Assembly (NCBI GenBank): GCA_030272585.1
Contig: BSYQ01000011.1
Coordinates: 2,728,001-2,792,000 of the forward strand
From: Bryopsis sp. KO-2023
Lineage: Eukaryota; Chlorophyta; Ulvophyceae; Bryopsidales; Bryopsidaceae
Reading direction: 5' to 3'
DNA: 64,000 nt
Made by a program: the position numbers and the translations under genes. Under the pieces are notes generated by a model. It worked only from the letters and a program-made list of their open reading frames with translations, was not told the origin of the DNA and did not search any database. Shown piece after piece: positions 20,701 through 28,987 of this stretch; within the stretch, counting starts at the first letter, position 1, and each line of letters starts with the position of its first letter.

Positions 20701-21701
20701 TTACCAAGTTTGTGCATTTCGCCCCATGTACTAAAGAGATTACCGCTGCAGGATACGCCCAACTTTTTATCGAACATGTTTACCGCAACCATGGCCTACC
20801 TAAAGTGATTGTGTCTGATAGAGACCCTCGCTTTACCAGTAAATTCTGGCAGACGCTTTTTAAAGCTCTGGGTACAGAGATTCGTATGAGTACAGCTTAC
20901 CACCCTCAGACGGATGGGCAGAGTGAGGTTACCATACGTACTCTGGAAAATTTTCTAAGGCCATATGCTGAGAGGTATCCCCATAAGTGGGTTGAGTATT
21001 TACCTACAGCAGAGTTTGCAGCAAACAATGCAGTGAATGCGAGTACTGGGTACGCACCTGCATATTTGATGTATGGGTACCATCCAGAAACACCAAACAT
21101 TGGTGGGACGGCAACGCAATTTCAAGTGGAAGCAGTTAAGACTATGGTGGCACGGATGGCACAGGACTTAGATACCGCAAAAGCATATTACTCTAGAGCA
21201 CAACACAGAATGTGTGTAAGTGCAAACAAGAAGAGGAAAGATATTGCTTTTGAGAAAGGGGATAAGGTCCTGATAAAAAGCCGTTTTATTCCGTTGGCTG
21301 CTTTGAACAAAGTGAGTCCCAAACTGCGCCGTCGATTTGTGGGTCCCTTTGAAATTGTGGAGAAAATATCAAAGGTGGCTTACAGAGTTCAACTTCCGGA
21401 AACATGGCTCATTCACCCAGTGTTTCATGTTTCTAAGTTCAAGCGTTATCACGCCTCGAGTGATAACAGCAGGCAAATACAACCTCCAGAAGGAGAGTTG
21501 ATTGGTAGCGAAGTAGAATATGAGGTCGAAAATATCCTAAGGGCTAGAGGTAAACGCAATCGCGAATACCTAGTGCTGTGGAAAGGATACGATCTACTTG
21601 ACGCTACTTGGGAACCTGAAGCTAATCTGGTTAACGCACTAGATATACTTCGCGCATTTAAAGAGAAAGAAAGAAAAGAGTTGCAGAAAGGAAGAGAATA
21701 G
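17700..21701 (+). CDS. Element 2 pol
   Basis: Open from the gag end to TAG at 21,699-21,701, -1 to gag. The first ~25 residues are a dense Arg/Lys patch, then a Ser/Thr-rich linker. Then follow aspartic protease (AFIDCGSTANYI, LILGMPWL), reverse transcriptase (FVVVFIDDILIFS), RNase H (VITDASNEAIGAVL), integrase zinc finger (HETPSAGH...CPVCQQIK), DDE core (DRDPRFTSKF, STAYHPQTDGQSEV) and a chromodomain (EYLVLWKGYDLLDATWEP). The polyprotein would be cut by its own protease. It looks whole. Confidence 0.95.
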   Translation, partial: KLTARQETASSEPGRRKRRKRNRVRRRRRKLRSKVGASKKVCTHSGKPEERTSTPREERTETLSTSTQSAHDNCDWQSEQKESTPDEMDAPHASSASLPSVSESVGSLESQSSLQESLPADVDDSGSETTQRSTTERVNVSEVRSTSSTKGDTCPLLKIQEVPVRGYEVKARIKTTDLYAFIDCGSTANYINDKVARDLGLSITPSSKRAMLANGDIKELAGSCNNLRVKIGGLKCKMKADLFPDLGYDLILGMPWLQKENPRIDFQQNEISVCKNSQVFHLPLRHPTQESIEPERKVQSILQKVPVTECSAKRMMRHLKTETAFMVVVQESEDKALGQHELPDAIERTQPFNTEDEIGKLIRSDTPAEIKKVVEKHRGVFPRDLPPGIPPKRKGHEFKIDLEDPTPIHRPIYKLSPTELDEVKAQVDYLLEQKKIKPSESPWGAPILFVPKKDGGLRMCVDYRWINKVTVKNRYPLPLPEELMDRVFKAKVFSKLDLRSGYWQFPVRPSDTDKTAFRTRYGHFEFLVAPFGLTNCPAQFQTLVQDLLAEFLDDFVVVFIDDILIFSENMEQHAEHLEKVLSRLAEYQLFAKASKSELAVATVDYLGYRISGSGLEPQEQKVKAVKEWKELQSVTDVRSFLGMVSYYRKFIPQFAHVAGPLHDLVKKDHPWRWGQVERGAFNELKKRLSQAPVLIFPDASLPYTVITDASNEAIGAVLTQDHGEGLQPIAYLSRRFKPAELNYAPYDKELCAICYAMVQWRHYLEGCAGGVTVFTDHQPLTHILSQRNLSRTQARWLEAGYLTSINPKISYIKGKANVLADALSRSVPKPVETAMNISTWQVHQASQDEWKQALQADNSLVKILRKLESGEEVEGYFLREGILWTVPKRGLVEKVVVPKGQRNKIMKECHETPSAGHTGPARTGEILARRYWWKGWMNELKAFVRECPVCQQIKADTQKPMGLLQPLPIPERKWEQITTDLVTDLPASNGFSAVAVFVDRLTKFVHFAPCTKEITAAGYAQLFIEHVYRNHGLPKVIVSDRDPRFTSKFWQTLFKALGTEIRMSTAYHPQTDGQSEVTIRTLENFLRPYAERYPHKWVEYLPTAEFAANNAVNASTGYAPAYLMYGYHPETPNIGGTATQFQVEAVKTMVARMAQDLDTAKAYYSRAQHRMCVSANKKRKDIAFEKGDKVLIKSRFIPLAALNKVSPKLRRRFVGPFEIVEKISKVAYRVQLPETWLIHPVFHVSKFKRYHASSDNSRQIQPPEGELIGSEVEYEVENILRARGKRNREYLVLWKGYDLLDATWEPEANLVNALDILRAFKEKERKELQKGRE

Positions 21702-22151
21702 GGAAACAGAGTGTTTGATGGCTAAGGTGGAACTCCTTATAGCAAGGGGGCGCGAAAAAGGATACCTTAGAAAAACTCTGTCAACTTCCAAACCAACTCT
21801 TTAACTTTAATGCGTTAGGTGCCTAAGTTATTTGGCTGGCGCAGTAAGTGTAGCTTCAGTAGTACTTTAGAAACCGGGCAAACGATGTCACATTCGAGAT
21901 AGTGTGGTTGTTCCGAGGAAACCCCTATCAAGTGACGTGTTGAGGTGGTCTTGACGAGACTCCAACCGAGCGAAACGTTGGTGTCTCACCCCAATAACCC
22001 AACGAGGAAAGTGTACGAGTCACCCAGCCTTATAAGCGCAGCCCTCGAACCATTTTGCCCTAGTGTTTGTGTGAACGGAGCGAGCTCCTGAGTAAAAAGA
22101 GTCTAAAGACGCACAAAACCGTTGTTTATTTCTTTCTTTCCGACGAACATA
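21702..22151 (+). promoter_or_regulatory. Element 2 spacer between pol and third ORF, with TATA-like box
   Basis: 450 bp without a frame of note. TATAAG at 22,031-22,036 stands about 120 bp before the first ATG of the third ORF. Element 3 has TATAAA about 112 bp before its third ORF. This suggests separate transcription of the third ORF; inference only. Confidence 0.4.
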
Positions 22152-23966
22152 ATGGCTGCCGACACACCCGCCGCAATTATTGCGAGGTTGGAAGCGGAGG
22201 TAGCTCAAAAAGAAGAGGAGCTGCAGCACTTTGTTACGACCGCAGAGGAAGTGCTGCAGAACAATGAGGCCTTAACCCGGCAGCTCTCAGAGTTGAGTGA
22301 CCGGACGAAAGCAGCTGAGGCTGCGAAGGAGGCAGCGGAGAAAGCCAAGGAAAAGGCGGAGGCGGAAAAGAAAGAAGCGGAGGACAAGACTAAGGTCTTG
22401 GAGGAAAAATTGGAAGCCATGAAGCTGAAAAAGCAAAGGTTCCAATCTCACATGATGGCTAACCATCGTGAGAACGACCTCCGCAAACAAGCTCTCGGGG
22501 GGATAGTGGATCGATTTACCGCGGTAGAGGAAACGCTGCAGCAAGCTGTAGCAACCGCCTGGAATGCAGCAGCCAACAACCTTAAGAAGGAATTGGCAGA
22601 ACAAGAGCTGCAGATCGATTTGCTGGGAGAGTCCCTCAGAGACGGCTCTGAAAAATTACAAGTGCAGAGCGAGACAACGGACAAGATGCTGCGTTTGAAC
22701 CCGGCGGTGCCAGCACCACGGGTGCGGGAAGAACTGGATCGCCAAGTCCAAGTTCTGTTGTCAAACGCAACACTTGATCTGGAACCGTCCAAGGACGATG
22801 ATGCGGGAGGCTCAAGCAAGGGCAAGGGGAAAGGGAAAAACAAACGCCCAAGCTCGCCGTGTAGGGATGAAGATCCACACGGAAAGAGAAGGCGAGAGGA
22901 CGGTGACGATGAAGGTGGTGAGCCACCGAGGGATCGTAGGCCTGGAGATGCAGCAAGAGCCAACTTGTTACTCAAGTTAAAGGCTGCCGCAGTAAAAACT
23001 CCAGCACCCTCACAACCAGCACCAACAGTTCAGACACCCGGGGATGAGGCTACCGCAATAGCACCGGGGGAGGACCTCTTCGACATGAGAGAGGAGGAAC
23101 TTTTGGACTTGGATTTTAACGAAGAACTTGACTTCGGTAGTCCACCTCCTAGGCTCGAGGGTCCTAGTTCTGAACTGGAGGACGGGGAAATAAGGGATGA
23201 TGAAGGGCCAAGCCAGGTGACAGAGGTTCAGCGTGCGGTACATCCACCGTTGGAGTTAGCTCCAACAGAAGCAGCACTTCGGGCTTTCCGAGAAAAGGTT
23301 AAGCTTAGAAGGTTAAAGGCGGCTGCTCAGGACAAAGTGGATGCTGCACCCAGCGAAGTGAACCTGTCACGGGAGGATATCGAGGAGGCTTGCAACCCCA
23401 TCACTGCGTCAGAGAAATGGCCGAAGGTCCAATATACTAACCCCAGGGACCGAGCCTTGCAAAATTACCGCGGCAACCGGCACTTTCACGAGTTGCCCAT
23501 GTGCATTTGGTGCGGGAGAAGCCCAATGCAAGCAAGTGCTCAGCGGCTGACGCAGAAGAAGTATTCCGTCCTTCCTTGTGGGTATCACCTTGTGTGTGAT
23601 GCTCACTGGTTGGCATACTCGATGCTGGGGCGCATCGTCACCGCGGTGCAAAAAGTCGCCGAAGTGGACAACAAGTCCATTGCCACCGTCTCCCCATTCT
23701 CTCTACCTGCCCATATGTTGAAGCTGACACGCTCGACGTTCGAAGAAATCCCTCCGTTCCCGGCTGAGCACGAGAAGTTGCCACACTGCCATATGTGTGT
23801 GAAGCGGCAGCTTAAGGTGTCCGGCATCACAAGGGATCTGCCATTCCTTAAGTCCAAGAGGGTGGCTGCCGCATTTGATCCCTGTGTCCGGTATCGTGCA
23901 GTGCAGCAGGCGCATGCGCAGGAGCAGCGTGCTATCCAGCAAGCGCAAGCGCAGGAACAGCGTTAA
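22152..23966 (+). CDS. Element 2 third ORF: coiled coil plus RING-like Cys/His array
   Basis: About 604 codons, starting at the ATG in AACATAATGGC, the first ATG after the TATA-like box. Residues ~1-90 are a strong coiled coil (runs of EAAEKAKEKAEAEKKEAE type). A basic, serine-rich segment (KGKGKGKNKRPSS) that could be a nuclear signal and an acidic middle follow. The last third carries CIWC (23,502), CGYHLVCDAHW, and CHMC (ends 23,798), i.e. C-x2-C...C-x2-H-x2-C-x2-H-W...C-x2-C. That ligand order and spacing recalls RING-type cross-brace fingers with a His in place of one Cys. No env-like signal peptide or membrane span is seen. Function unknown. Confidence 0.85.
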   Translation: MAADTPAAIIARLEAEVAQKEEELQHFVTTAEEVLQNNEALTRQLSELSDRTKAAEAAKEAAEKAKEKAEAEKKEAEDKTKVLEEKLEAMKLKKQRFQSHMMANHRENDLRKQALGGIVDRFTAVEETLQQAVATAWNAAANNLKKELAEQELQIDLLGESLRDGSEKLQVQSETTDKMLRLNPAVPAPRVREELDRQVQVLLSNATLDLEPSKDDDAGGSSKGKGKGKNKRPSSPCRDEDPHGKRRREDGDDEGGEPPRDRRPGDAARANLLLKLKAAAVKTPAPSQPAPTVQTPGDEATAIAPGEDLFDMREEELLDLDFNEELDFGSPPPRLEGPSSELEDGEIRDDEGPSQVTEVQRAVHPPLELAPTEAALRAFREKVKLRRLKAAAQDKVDAAPSEVNLSREDIEEACNPITASEKWPKVQYTNPRDRALQNYRGNRHFHELPMCIWCGRSPMQASAQRLTQKKYSVLPCGYHLVCDAHWLAYSMLGRIVTAVQKVAEVDNKSIATVSPFSLPAHMLKLTRSTFEEIPPFPAEHEKLPHCHMCVKRQLKVSGITRDLPFLKSKRVAAAFDPCVRYRAVQQAHAQEQRAIQQAQAQEQR

Positions 23967-24128
23967 GGAGGAGGGAAAGGAGTTATCGTCGACCAAGTGT
24001 GTGCGTGCAGCAGCTGTCAGAGACGTCAGAGCCAGAGACAGGTCCAAGACAGTTGGGTGTGGGTATGGGAGTGGGTTAGTTTTGTGTTTGTGTTTTTGTG
24101 TTTTGTTTTTCTTTGTGTTTCGGTGTGC

Positions 24129-24159
24129 GTGGGCGCCCACTTTTTGCGGGGGGGGCGTA
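24129..24159 (+). promoter_or_regulatory. Element 2 hairpin and G-run before the 3' LTR (polypurine-tract position)
   Basis: A perfect palindrome GTGGGCGCCCAC (24,129-24,140) is followed by a run of eight G (about 24,148-24,155), ending 4 nt before the LTR. The G-run occupies the place where plus-strand DNA synthesis is primed. Confidence 0.7.
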
Positions 24160-24592
24160 TGTTAGTATTTTCTAGTACTTTAGCGCTGTACGAGGTAGTT
24201 TGGGATAGAGCCGAGGGTGGCTGACGCATGTGGGTTCACGAGTAAGACAGATTAGACCCAGAGTTTGGGGCATGCGTCAGCGTACTACACTTAGGGGTAC
24301 TTAAGAGGCCCACTCGTTGTTTTGACATCTTATTCTAGTTGTAAGAATTCGGGATTCGTGGGATTGGTGTGTTCCCGCTTGTGTGTGTGTTTGTGTGTGT
24401 GTGTGTGTCTAAGTGTTTGCCTGACGCAATCACTTATCCAACCAAGTGCTCTAGTAGCGTTCACAACCGCGCTAGCTAGAGAGTTGTCTAAACCAACAGA
24501 CCCCACAAGAATACTTGCGTTAGCCAGCAAGTTATCACGAATCCAACCAACACAGCCAACCACTATTGCGCCACCCACAAGCTTCACTATCA
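24160..24592 (+). repeat. Element 2 3' LTR
   Basis: 433 bp, the same length as the 5' copy and without a difference that I noticed. Followed directly by the target duplication GTCGC. Confidence 0.95.
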
Positions 24593-25154
24593 GTCGCCAC
24601 CATCGCCGAAGCCGGTCACGATGTTCAATTGCGCTGCGTGCGCGCAAGGGAGGCCATTTCCTCGTCCCGGCCTGGACCGCCCTATGTGCGAGAAGGGGCA
24701 TTTGCTGTGCCTAACGCACAACGTGGGAACAAGGCTGGCGGTCCGAGCAGGGACATTCTTTGCGCGCGGCATAACGCCGACGGTGGCCCAGCTTGTGTCG
24801 GGCAGGGACGACGGCGTGGGCATCATGCCAGTACCAGGGTTTTCCGACCCGCTCACGGTGTGCCCCAATTGCCACAAAGAGGAACTTGGAAAGAGATGGC
24901 CCGGGAAATATAAACAGCAGATCAAGGATTGGACGACGGGCTACTACACGACACTGGGGCTGCCTGTACCGACGACACGAGTGCGAGCCAAGTCCGCGGC
25001 TGCATCAACACCGGTCAGGGGAGCCGACGCCATCGTCATCGAGCCCGCGCATCCACCCATCGTCACAGTATCAGCACCAGCTCCCGTTCCAGACTCAGCC
25101 GACGTCTCGGACGTCAAGGGAGGTCCGATGACGCGTTCGCGTTCGCAGCGCTAA

Positions 25155-25658
25155 AGCGCGCGGCGCTTTGAGCAGTTCGCAGGATGGGGGAACTTTACAG
25201 TTTCGTTATTGTGGGTGTTGGCATGGGTTGCGACCGTCGGGTGATGCACGGTATTTTTCTTATTAGGTATTTTCTTTTGTTTTGCTTTGAAGCAGTTTGG
25301 GTGATGGGTAACATTCGAACAAGGTTAAGCTGTTATGCTGTGGGTTTCGTATCGAGGATTCTCTGGACAATGGGCCGTTTGTTTTTCGCCCTTAAACGAT
25401 AAAGGTTTTTATTGCTGTTTGGGTTAAGGTATTTTTCCTGTTTTCGAGTTCCGGACACTTGGGTGTGTTCGCAGATTATGGGATCAATGAACGGTGTTGT
25501 TATTAGTTGGAGTTTCCTTGGTTTTATTAAAATGGGTTTTGGGTTACGAACCACTTGGATTTTCGAGTTTCTGGACACTTAGTTAAATAAAGGGTTGTTG
25601 GACATTTTGGGTTCCGGATCTGTGCTCGGGTCGCGCACTTGCGTGGGGGGGGAGTGGT
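25155..25658 (+). other. Element 1 3' untranslated region with hairpin and G-run
   Basis: About 500 bp with no convincing frame. Near its end a GTGC...GCAC hairpin (25,622-25,638) and a run of eight G (25,645-25,652) precede the LTR, as in the other three elements. Confidence 0.6.
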
Positions 25659-25932
25659 TGATACGCCATTTCTCCACAACCCGGGTCAGCTTCCCACGGC
25701 CTGTCCAGTCATAGGCGGCCCGGCCCATGGGCCGCTTACATGCGGTCCATGAGCCGCGGCCGATTCAGTAAAGGGGCCATTAGAACCCAAGGGGTCCTAA
25801 TGGCCGGTACAGTTCAGGGCTCGGGCCGGCTACATAAGCGGCCCGAGCTGGAAGTTATCGTTGTATTCAAACCTGAGTTGTAAACAGAGTTCGAGAGTAT
25901 CCTTTGAGTCCGCATTCGAGAAGTTCTTATCA
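25659..25932 (+). repeat. Element 1 3' LTR (inferred)
   Basis: Begins TGATACGCC just after the G-run and ends near CTTATCA at 25,932. It contains a GC-rich palindromic stretch (GGCCCGGCCCATGGGCC). No second copy is in the window because the element is 5'-truncated, so the borders rest on TG...CA ends and the G-run. Confidence 0.6.
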
Positions 25933-25935
25933 ACA

Positions 25936-26409
25936 ACGTCCAAGTCCGGTACAACAACGATCCGACGTTACTGTAACGCCAAAGCGTTGTTGTAACGCAG
26001 TACGTTATCAGTAACGTCTACGCCGGCTGCTATAACGTCCGCACCGAGGCAAGACGTTACAACAACGATCGGTTGCGTTACGTGTAACGGTAACACGCTG
26101 CAACAACGGCCAGGTCGGTACAACAACGTAAGGTCCCCAAAACCGAAGGGAACCGAGTGGGATTCGAACACCGTACCGCACGGTGTCGAATCATCTACAC
26201 TGAGCGCTAAGCCAAGTGGACCACAATGATTTTGTGGCTGTTGCGATCATATACCTTAATCTGTTTGTAATTCTGTGAAATTAGGGTATATTATTGCAAC
26301 AACCACAGAATCATCGTGGTCCACTTGGCTTAGCGCTCAGTGTAGATGACTCGACACCGTGCGGTACGGCGATCGAATCCCACTCGGTTCCCTTGGGTTC
26401 TGGGCACCC
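25936..26409. mobile_element. AACAACG/GTAACG-rich tRNA-palindrome repeat, left part
   Basis: Repeated words ACAACG, GTAACG and CGTTAC surround a tRNA-like inverted pair (26,145-26,400). Element 3 is inserted with a TCGGG duplication. The sequence after it (36,748 on, GGTCACTTT) continues the same motif found after the tRNA-like core of the TTACGG MITE (8340-8352). So this belongs to the same class of repeat, although I cannot define its inverted ends or target duplication. Confidence 0.62.
26145..26400. repeat. tRNA-like inverted pair in the AACAACG repeat
   Basis: Arms of about 100 bp, roughly 90% matching when one is reversed, separated by about 65 bp with mirrored ATATACC/GGTATAT motifs. 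Each arm holds a GGCTTAGCGCTCAGTG A-box-like block and a GATTCGAATCCC-type B-box, as in the GATCGG MITEs. Confidence 0.72.
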
Positions 26410-26414
26410 TCGGG

Positions 26415-26615
26415 TGTTAGGTCCCTGTAGGTTTCAGTGAAGTCGTTGCTGAGACTGGGGTCACACACACTCAAACCAGAGAATTATTTTTCAAAGTGTT
26501 CTCTCTGAACTTAACCCCCTAGAACCCGTACTAACCCGTACTACACACTCGTACTGCAAAATGAGTGCGATCAACGTATCAACTACACTGCAAAATGAGT
26601 GCGATCAACGTATCA
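26415..26615 (-). repeat. Element 3 3' LTR
   Basis: 201 bp, TGTTAGG...GTATCA as read on the plus strand. It holds a tandem duplication of about 30 bp (CTGCAAAATGAGTGCGATC... twice) near one end, present in both LTRs. Confidence 0.95.
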
Positions 26616-26621
26616 ACTACT

Positions 26622-26653
26622 CCCCCCCCCCCCCCCAAAGGGTGTCCACACCC
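26622..26653 (-). promoter_or_regulatory. Element 3 G-run and hairpin before the 3' LTR
   Basis: A run of 15 C on the plus strand (26,622-26,636) is G15 in the element's sense, 6 nt from the LTR. It is preceded in that sense by GGGTGTGGACACCC (26,640-26,653), a hairpin with a 2-nt centre. Element 4 has the identical 14-mer at the same place. Confidence 0.75.
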
Positions 26654-26675
26654 GTAGAAGAACCCAAAAAGAAAG

Positions 26676-26725
26676 AAAAATAAAAGAAAAGAAAAGAAAA
26701 GAAAAGAAAAGAAAAGAAAAGAAAA
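26676..26725. repeat. AAAAG microsatellite in element 3
   Basis: About ten tandem AAAAG units on the plus strand (a CTTTT pyrimidine tract in the element's sense), between the third ORF stop and the G-run. Confidence 0.85.
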
Positions 26726-26785
26726 CCCCCAAGGAAAAACTGTCTCTGTCCGGCTCTGACTCTCTGGCTCTGGCTCCGCGCGCTC

Positions 26786-28666
26786 TCACTCTGTCTCCGA
26801 GTCCAAGCCCTCGAGATCCCACATCGTTCGTAGGATGTATGTTAGCCGGGATCCAAGCTCCTTGACACCGGTTTTCGAAGGGAAGGCTGCGGATTTGACC
26901 CGACACACCTGACATGGTAAGGTGAGCTGATCAGTGGTGTCCGGGGATGGAAGCGATGGGAGCGGAAGAAAATCCTCCGCACGTTTCCCGAGGCGAAGAT
27001 GCTCCGCGGTCATATCGAGCGGCCGGATAGTTTTATCCGCGAGCCACCGATTGATGACCCGATCCATTACATGATGATGGGGCCAGTGTGTGGGACAAAC
27101 GTAGTGTGCCCCACAACTGGTTTTTACCCCGACACCATGTTGCGTTCCCGCGCAGTAATAGCACTTCGTTCCCGCGAGTGCTGGATCGTGCGTGCCTTTG
27201 ATCTTCTTGAGCGCTGCACGCAACTCTTTCGCGTCCTTCGCGCGTGTGCGTTTCTTCCCCCGCTTGGTGCTTTTCTCCGCGCCCTTTTTTTCCGCTTCCT
27301 TCACTTTTTCCGCATCCGCCTGAGTCGACGGCTCCCCTTTCTTGGTTTCGGCGGTTGTCTTTTTCTCCGCGTCCGCCTTCTTTTGTTTTCCCGCGTCCGC
27401 GTGTGTTTTTCCCGCGTCCGCCTTTTGTTTTTCCGCAGCCGCCTTTTTCTCCGCGTGTGTTTTCTCCGCGTCCGCCTTTTGTTTTTCCGCGGCCGCCTTT
27501 TTCTCCGCGGCTGCTTTCTTTTTCTCCGCATCCGCCTCCGCGAGTGCTTTGAGCATTGCTGCTTTGACGAGTGCTTTTGTTTGTGCGTCCTCCGCGCTCA
27601 GCGGTGGTTTTGAACCTGTCGGTTCTTCCGCTATGACGTCTTCATTGTCGTCATCGTCAAGGGAACTCTGGGGTGGTTTCGCCAATTGCTTTGAGATATT
27701 CTCCGCTGCCCCGTTTATCCGGCTCAACCAGTCGTTCACTTGGTCCAAATTGTGCGCTTTCGTAAGGTCCACGTTCGTGATGGTGATCTCCTTGACCTTA
27801 TGCATGTCGACCTGATCTTTTATCCGGCCGTCTCGCACCAACTGCGCCTGCGCCTTCGCGGTGTCCAGCCGTACTCCCACGAGTCCGTGTGAGAAGCTCG
27901 CGAGTGACTGCGGGATGTCCATGAGGTTGGCCCGAAGCCGGTTGACCTCAACTTTGGACGCGACGAGTTCTGACATCAGCACACGGGCGGTCGTGCTGCT
28001 GCAGAAGTCGTCTCCCTTTTCCGCCTTGGCGAGAGCGGCTTTTGTGGCTGCCAACTCTTTTTGGACCGTGACGAGGTTGCGGTAGCGTTTCTCCGCCTCA
28101 CTGATGAGCTGCTTATTCTCCTTGTGATACCATTCGGTATCCGCTTGAGCTTTGGTGGCTGTTTTCCGGGATAGGGCCAGATCGGTGGTCAGCTGGGTAA
28201 TTTCCTTGGCTTTCGCGGAAATTTCTTGATTCCGCGCGGAAATTACTTGATCCTTTGCGGAATTTTCTTCCTCTAGCGCGGATAACTCTCTTTTGATAGT
28301 CTTGAGTTCCGCTTCCGCACCGCGGGCTTTCACTTGAGCATCACTCAACTGCTGTTGAAGAGCCCGGTATCGGTTGGTCCAATCCGCCTCCAGCTTAGTT
28401 TTTTCCGCCGCCCTTTCCTCTTTTGCTTCCCGGAGTTCCGCCGCCAGCTCACAGATTTCCGCCTCCTGCTCATCCCTTTTTGTCACACCCTCCTGAAGCT
28501 TCTTGTGTAATTTTTCGTAATCCGCCGCCACATTTGCATGTGATTCCACCGCCTCAGTTCCAGATTCTAAGGCTTCCGCGAGCTCCGTTTCCAAGGCCTC
28601 TGCCTTTGTTTTCCACTCATCCCTCTGCTGACGGAGTCGCTCCAAATGCTCGGATGTTCCAGACAT
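26786..28666 (-). CDS. Element 3 third ORF: coiled coil plus RING-like Cys/His array
   Basis: 626 codons from an ATG at 28,664-28,666. Residues ~1-230 are a nearly continuous coiled coil (LERLRQQRDEWKTKAEALETEL...). Then comes a Lys/Ala/Glu repeat region (AEKKKAAAEKKAAAEKQKADAEK type, about 380-470), a basic stretch (KRGKKRTRAK), and the array CYYC...CGAHYVCPTHW...CQVC (27,163 down to 26,903). The array matches the other third ORFs in ligand order although the rest has diverged. The third ORF lies after pol, where plant retroviruses-to-be carry env, but no signal peptide or membrane helix is visible. Confidence 0.85.
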   Translation of the reverse strand: MSGTSEHLERLRQQRDEWKTKAEALETELAEALESGTEAVESHANVAADYEKLHKKLQEGVTKRDEQEAEICELAAELREAKEERAAEKTKLEADWTNRYRALQQQLSDAQVKARGAEAELKTIKRELSALEEENSAKDQVISARNQEISAKAKEITQLTTDLALSRKTATKAQADTEWYHKENKQLISEAEKRYRNLVTVQKELAATKAALAKAEKGDDFCSSTTARVLMSELVASKVEVNRLRANLMDIPQSLASFSHGLVGVRLDTAKAQAQLVRDGRIKDQVDMHKVKEITITNVDLTKAHNLDQVNDWLSRINGAAENISKQLAKPPQSSLDDDDNEDVIAEEPTGSKPPLSAEDAQTKALVKAAMLKALAEADAEKKKAAAEKKAAAEKQKADAEKTHAEKKAAAEKQKADAGKTHADAGKQKKADAEKKTTAETKKGEPSTQADAEKVKEAEKKGAEKSTKRGKKRTRAKDAKELRAALKKIKGTHDPALAGTKCYYCAGTQHGVGVKTSCGAHYVCPTHWPHHHVMDRVINRWLADKTIRPLDMTAEHLRLGKRAEDFLPLPSLPSPDTTDQLTLPCQVCRVKSAAFPSKTGVKELGSRLTYILRTMWDLEGLDSETE

Positions 28667-28987
28667 TTTTATGCAAATGCGCTTAATGTTTTGCTCTGGT
28701 GGCGGTTGCTTCTGAAGGTTCAGTGCGCTCGGCGTAAACTTTTGACGAAATAGGGCTGGAGGGTTGCAGCCTAGCTAGTTTATACAAGTGATAGAGTCAC
28801 TCACTTGTCACTGATGGAAGACTTCCTCTATTGAGTGTCGTCTCATCCAAGGTTCTAGCCCGTTTTGATATTACCCTCGCTATCTTGACTCAGCTCTCTA
28901 TAGCTCGCTCTTAGATGTATTTGATTATGGGTGAACTGATACCAACACATCAACCATCGTTCCCTTCCCCATATCAACCTGTATCAT
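28667..28987 (-). promoter_or_regulatory. Element 3 spacer between pol and third ORF, with TATAAA
   Basis: 320 bp without a frame. TATAAA lies on the minus strand at 28,778-28,783, about 112 bp before the third ORF's ATG, mirroring the layout in element 2. Confidence 0.4.

Larger units (their letters stand above)
14478..24592 (+). mobile_element. Ty3/gypsy chromovirus, element 2 (looks whole, young)
   Basis: 10.1 kb with 433-bp LTRs (14,478-14,910 and 24,160-24,592) that look the same by eye, and a 5-bp target duplication GTCGC (14,473-14,477 and 24,593-24,597). Order: LTR, primer site 2 nt later, gag, pol in the -1 frame, a ~450-bp spacer, third ORF, hairpin, G-run, LTR. All three frames are open throughout. 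It sits inside the third ORF of element 1. Confidence 0.96.
13754..25154 (+). pseudogene. Element 1 third ORF (coiled coil plus RING-like array), split by element 2
   Basis: This part lies between pol and the 3' LTR. The upstream stretch (13,754-14,477) encodes a coiled coil rich in E, L and A, then an acidic low-complexity region. The downstream stretch (from 24,598) has a CxxC (CAAC), CxxxHxxCxxH, and later CxxC (CPNC) array between 24,630 and 24,872, ending near 25,154. Element 2 is inserted between them with a GTCGC duplication. The layout matches the third ORFs of elements 2, 3 and 4. Function unknown. Confidence 0.78.
7745..25932 (+). mobile_element. Ty3/gypsy chromovirus, element 1 (fossil, 5'-truncated, host to other insertions)
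   Basis: A plus-strand chromovirus without its 5' LTR and gag start. Parts in order are gag remnant, pol (protease, RT, RNase H, integrase, chromodomain), a third ORF, a G-run and a 3' LTR (about 25,659-25,932). It is interrupted by a MITE (8077-8541), a solo LTR (10,696-11,136) and the whole of element 2 (14,478-24,592). Excluding these it would be about 7 kb. It is broken, with a few breaks besides the insertions. It is older than element 2, which sits inside it. Confidence 0.87.

Noticed and set aside
22152-23966. The third ORF as an env gene
   Set aside because: No signal peptide, fusion peptide or membrane helix; coiled coil and zinc-type array instead.
27301-27613. Plus-strand open frames opposite the Lys/Ala repeat of element 3's third ORF
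   Set aside because: Antisense shadows of a low-complexity GCN/AAR coding repeat.
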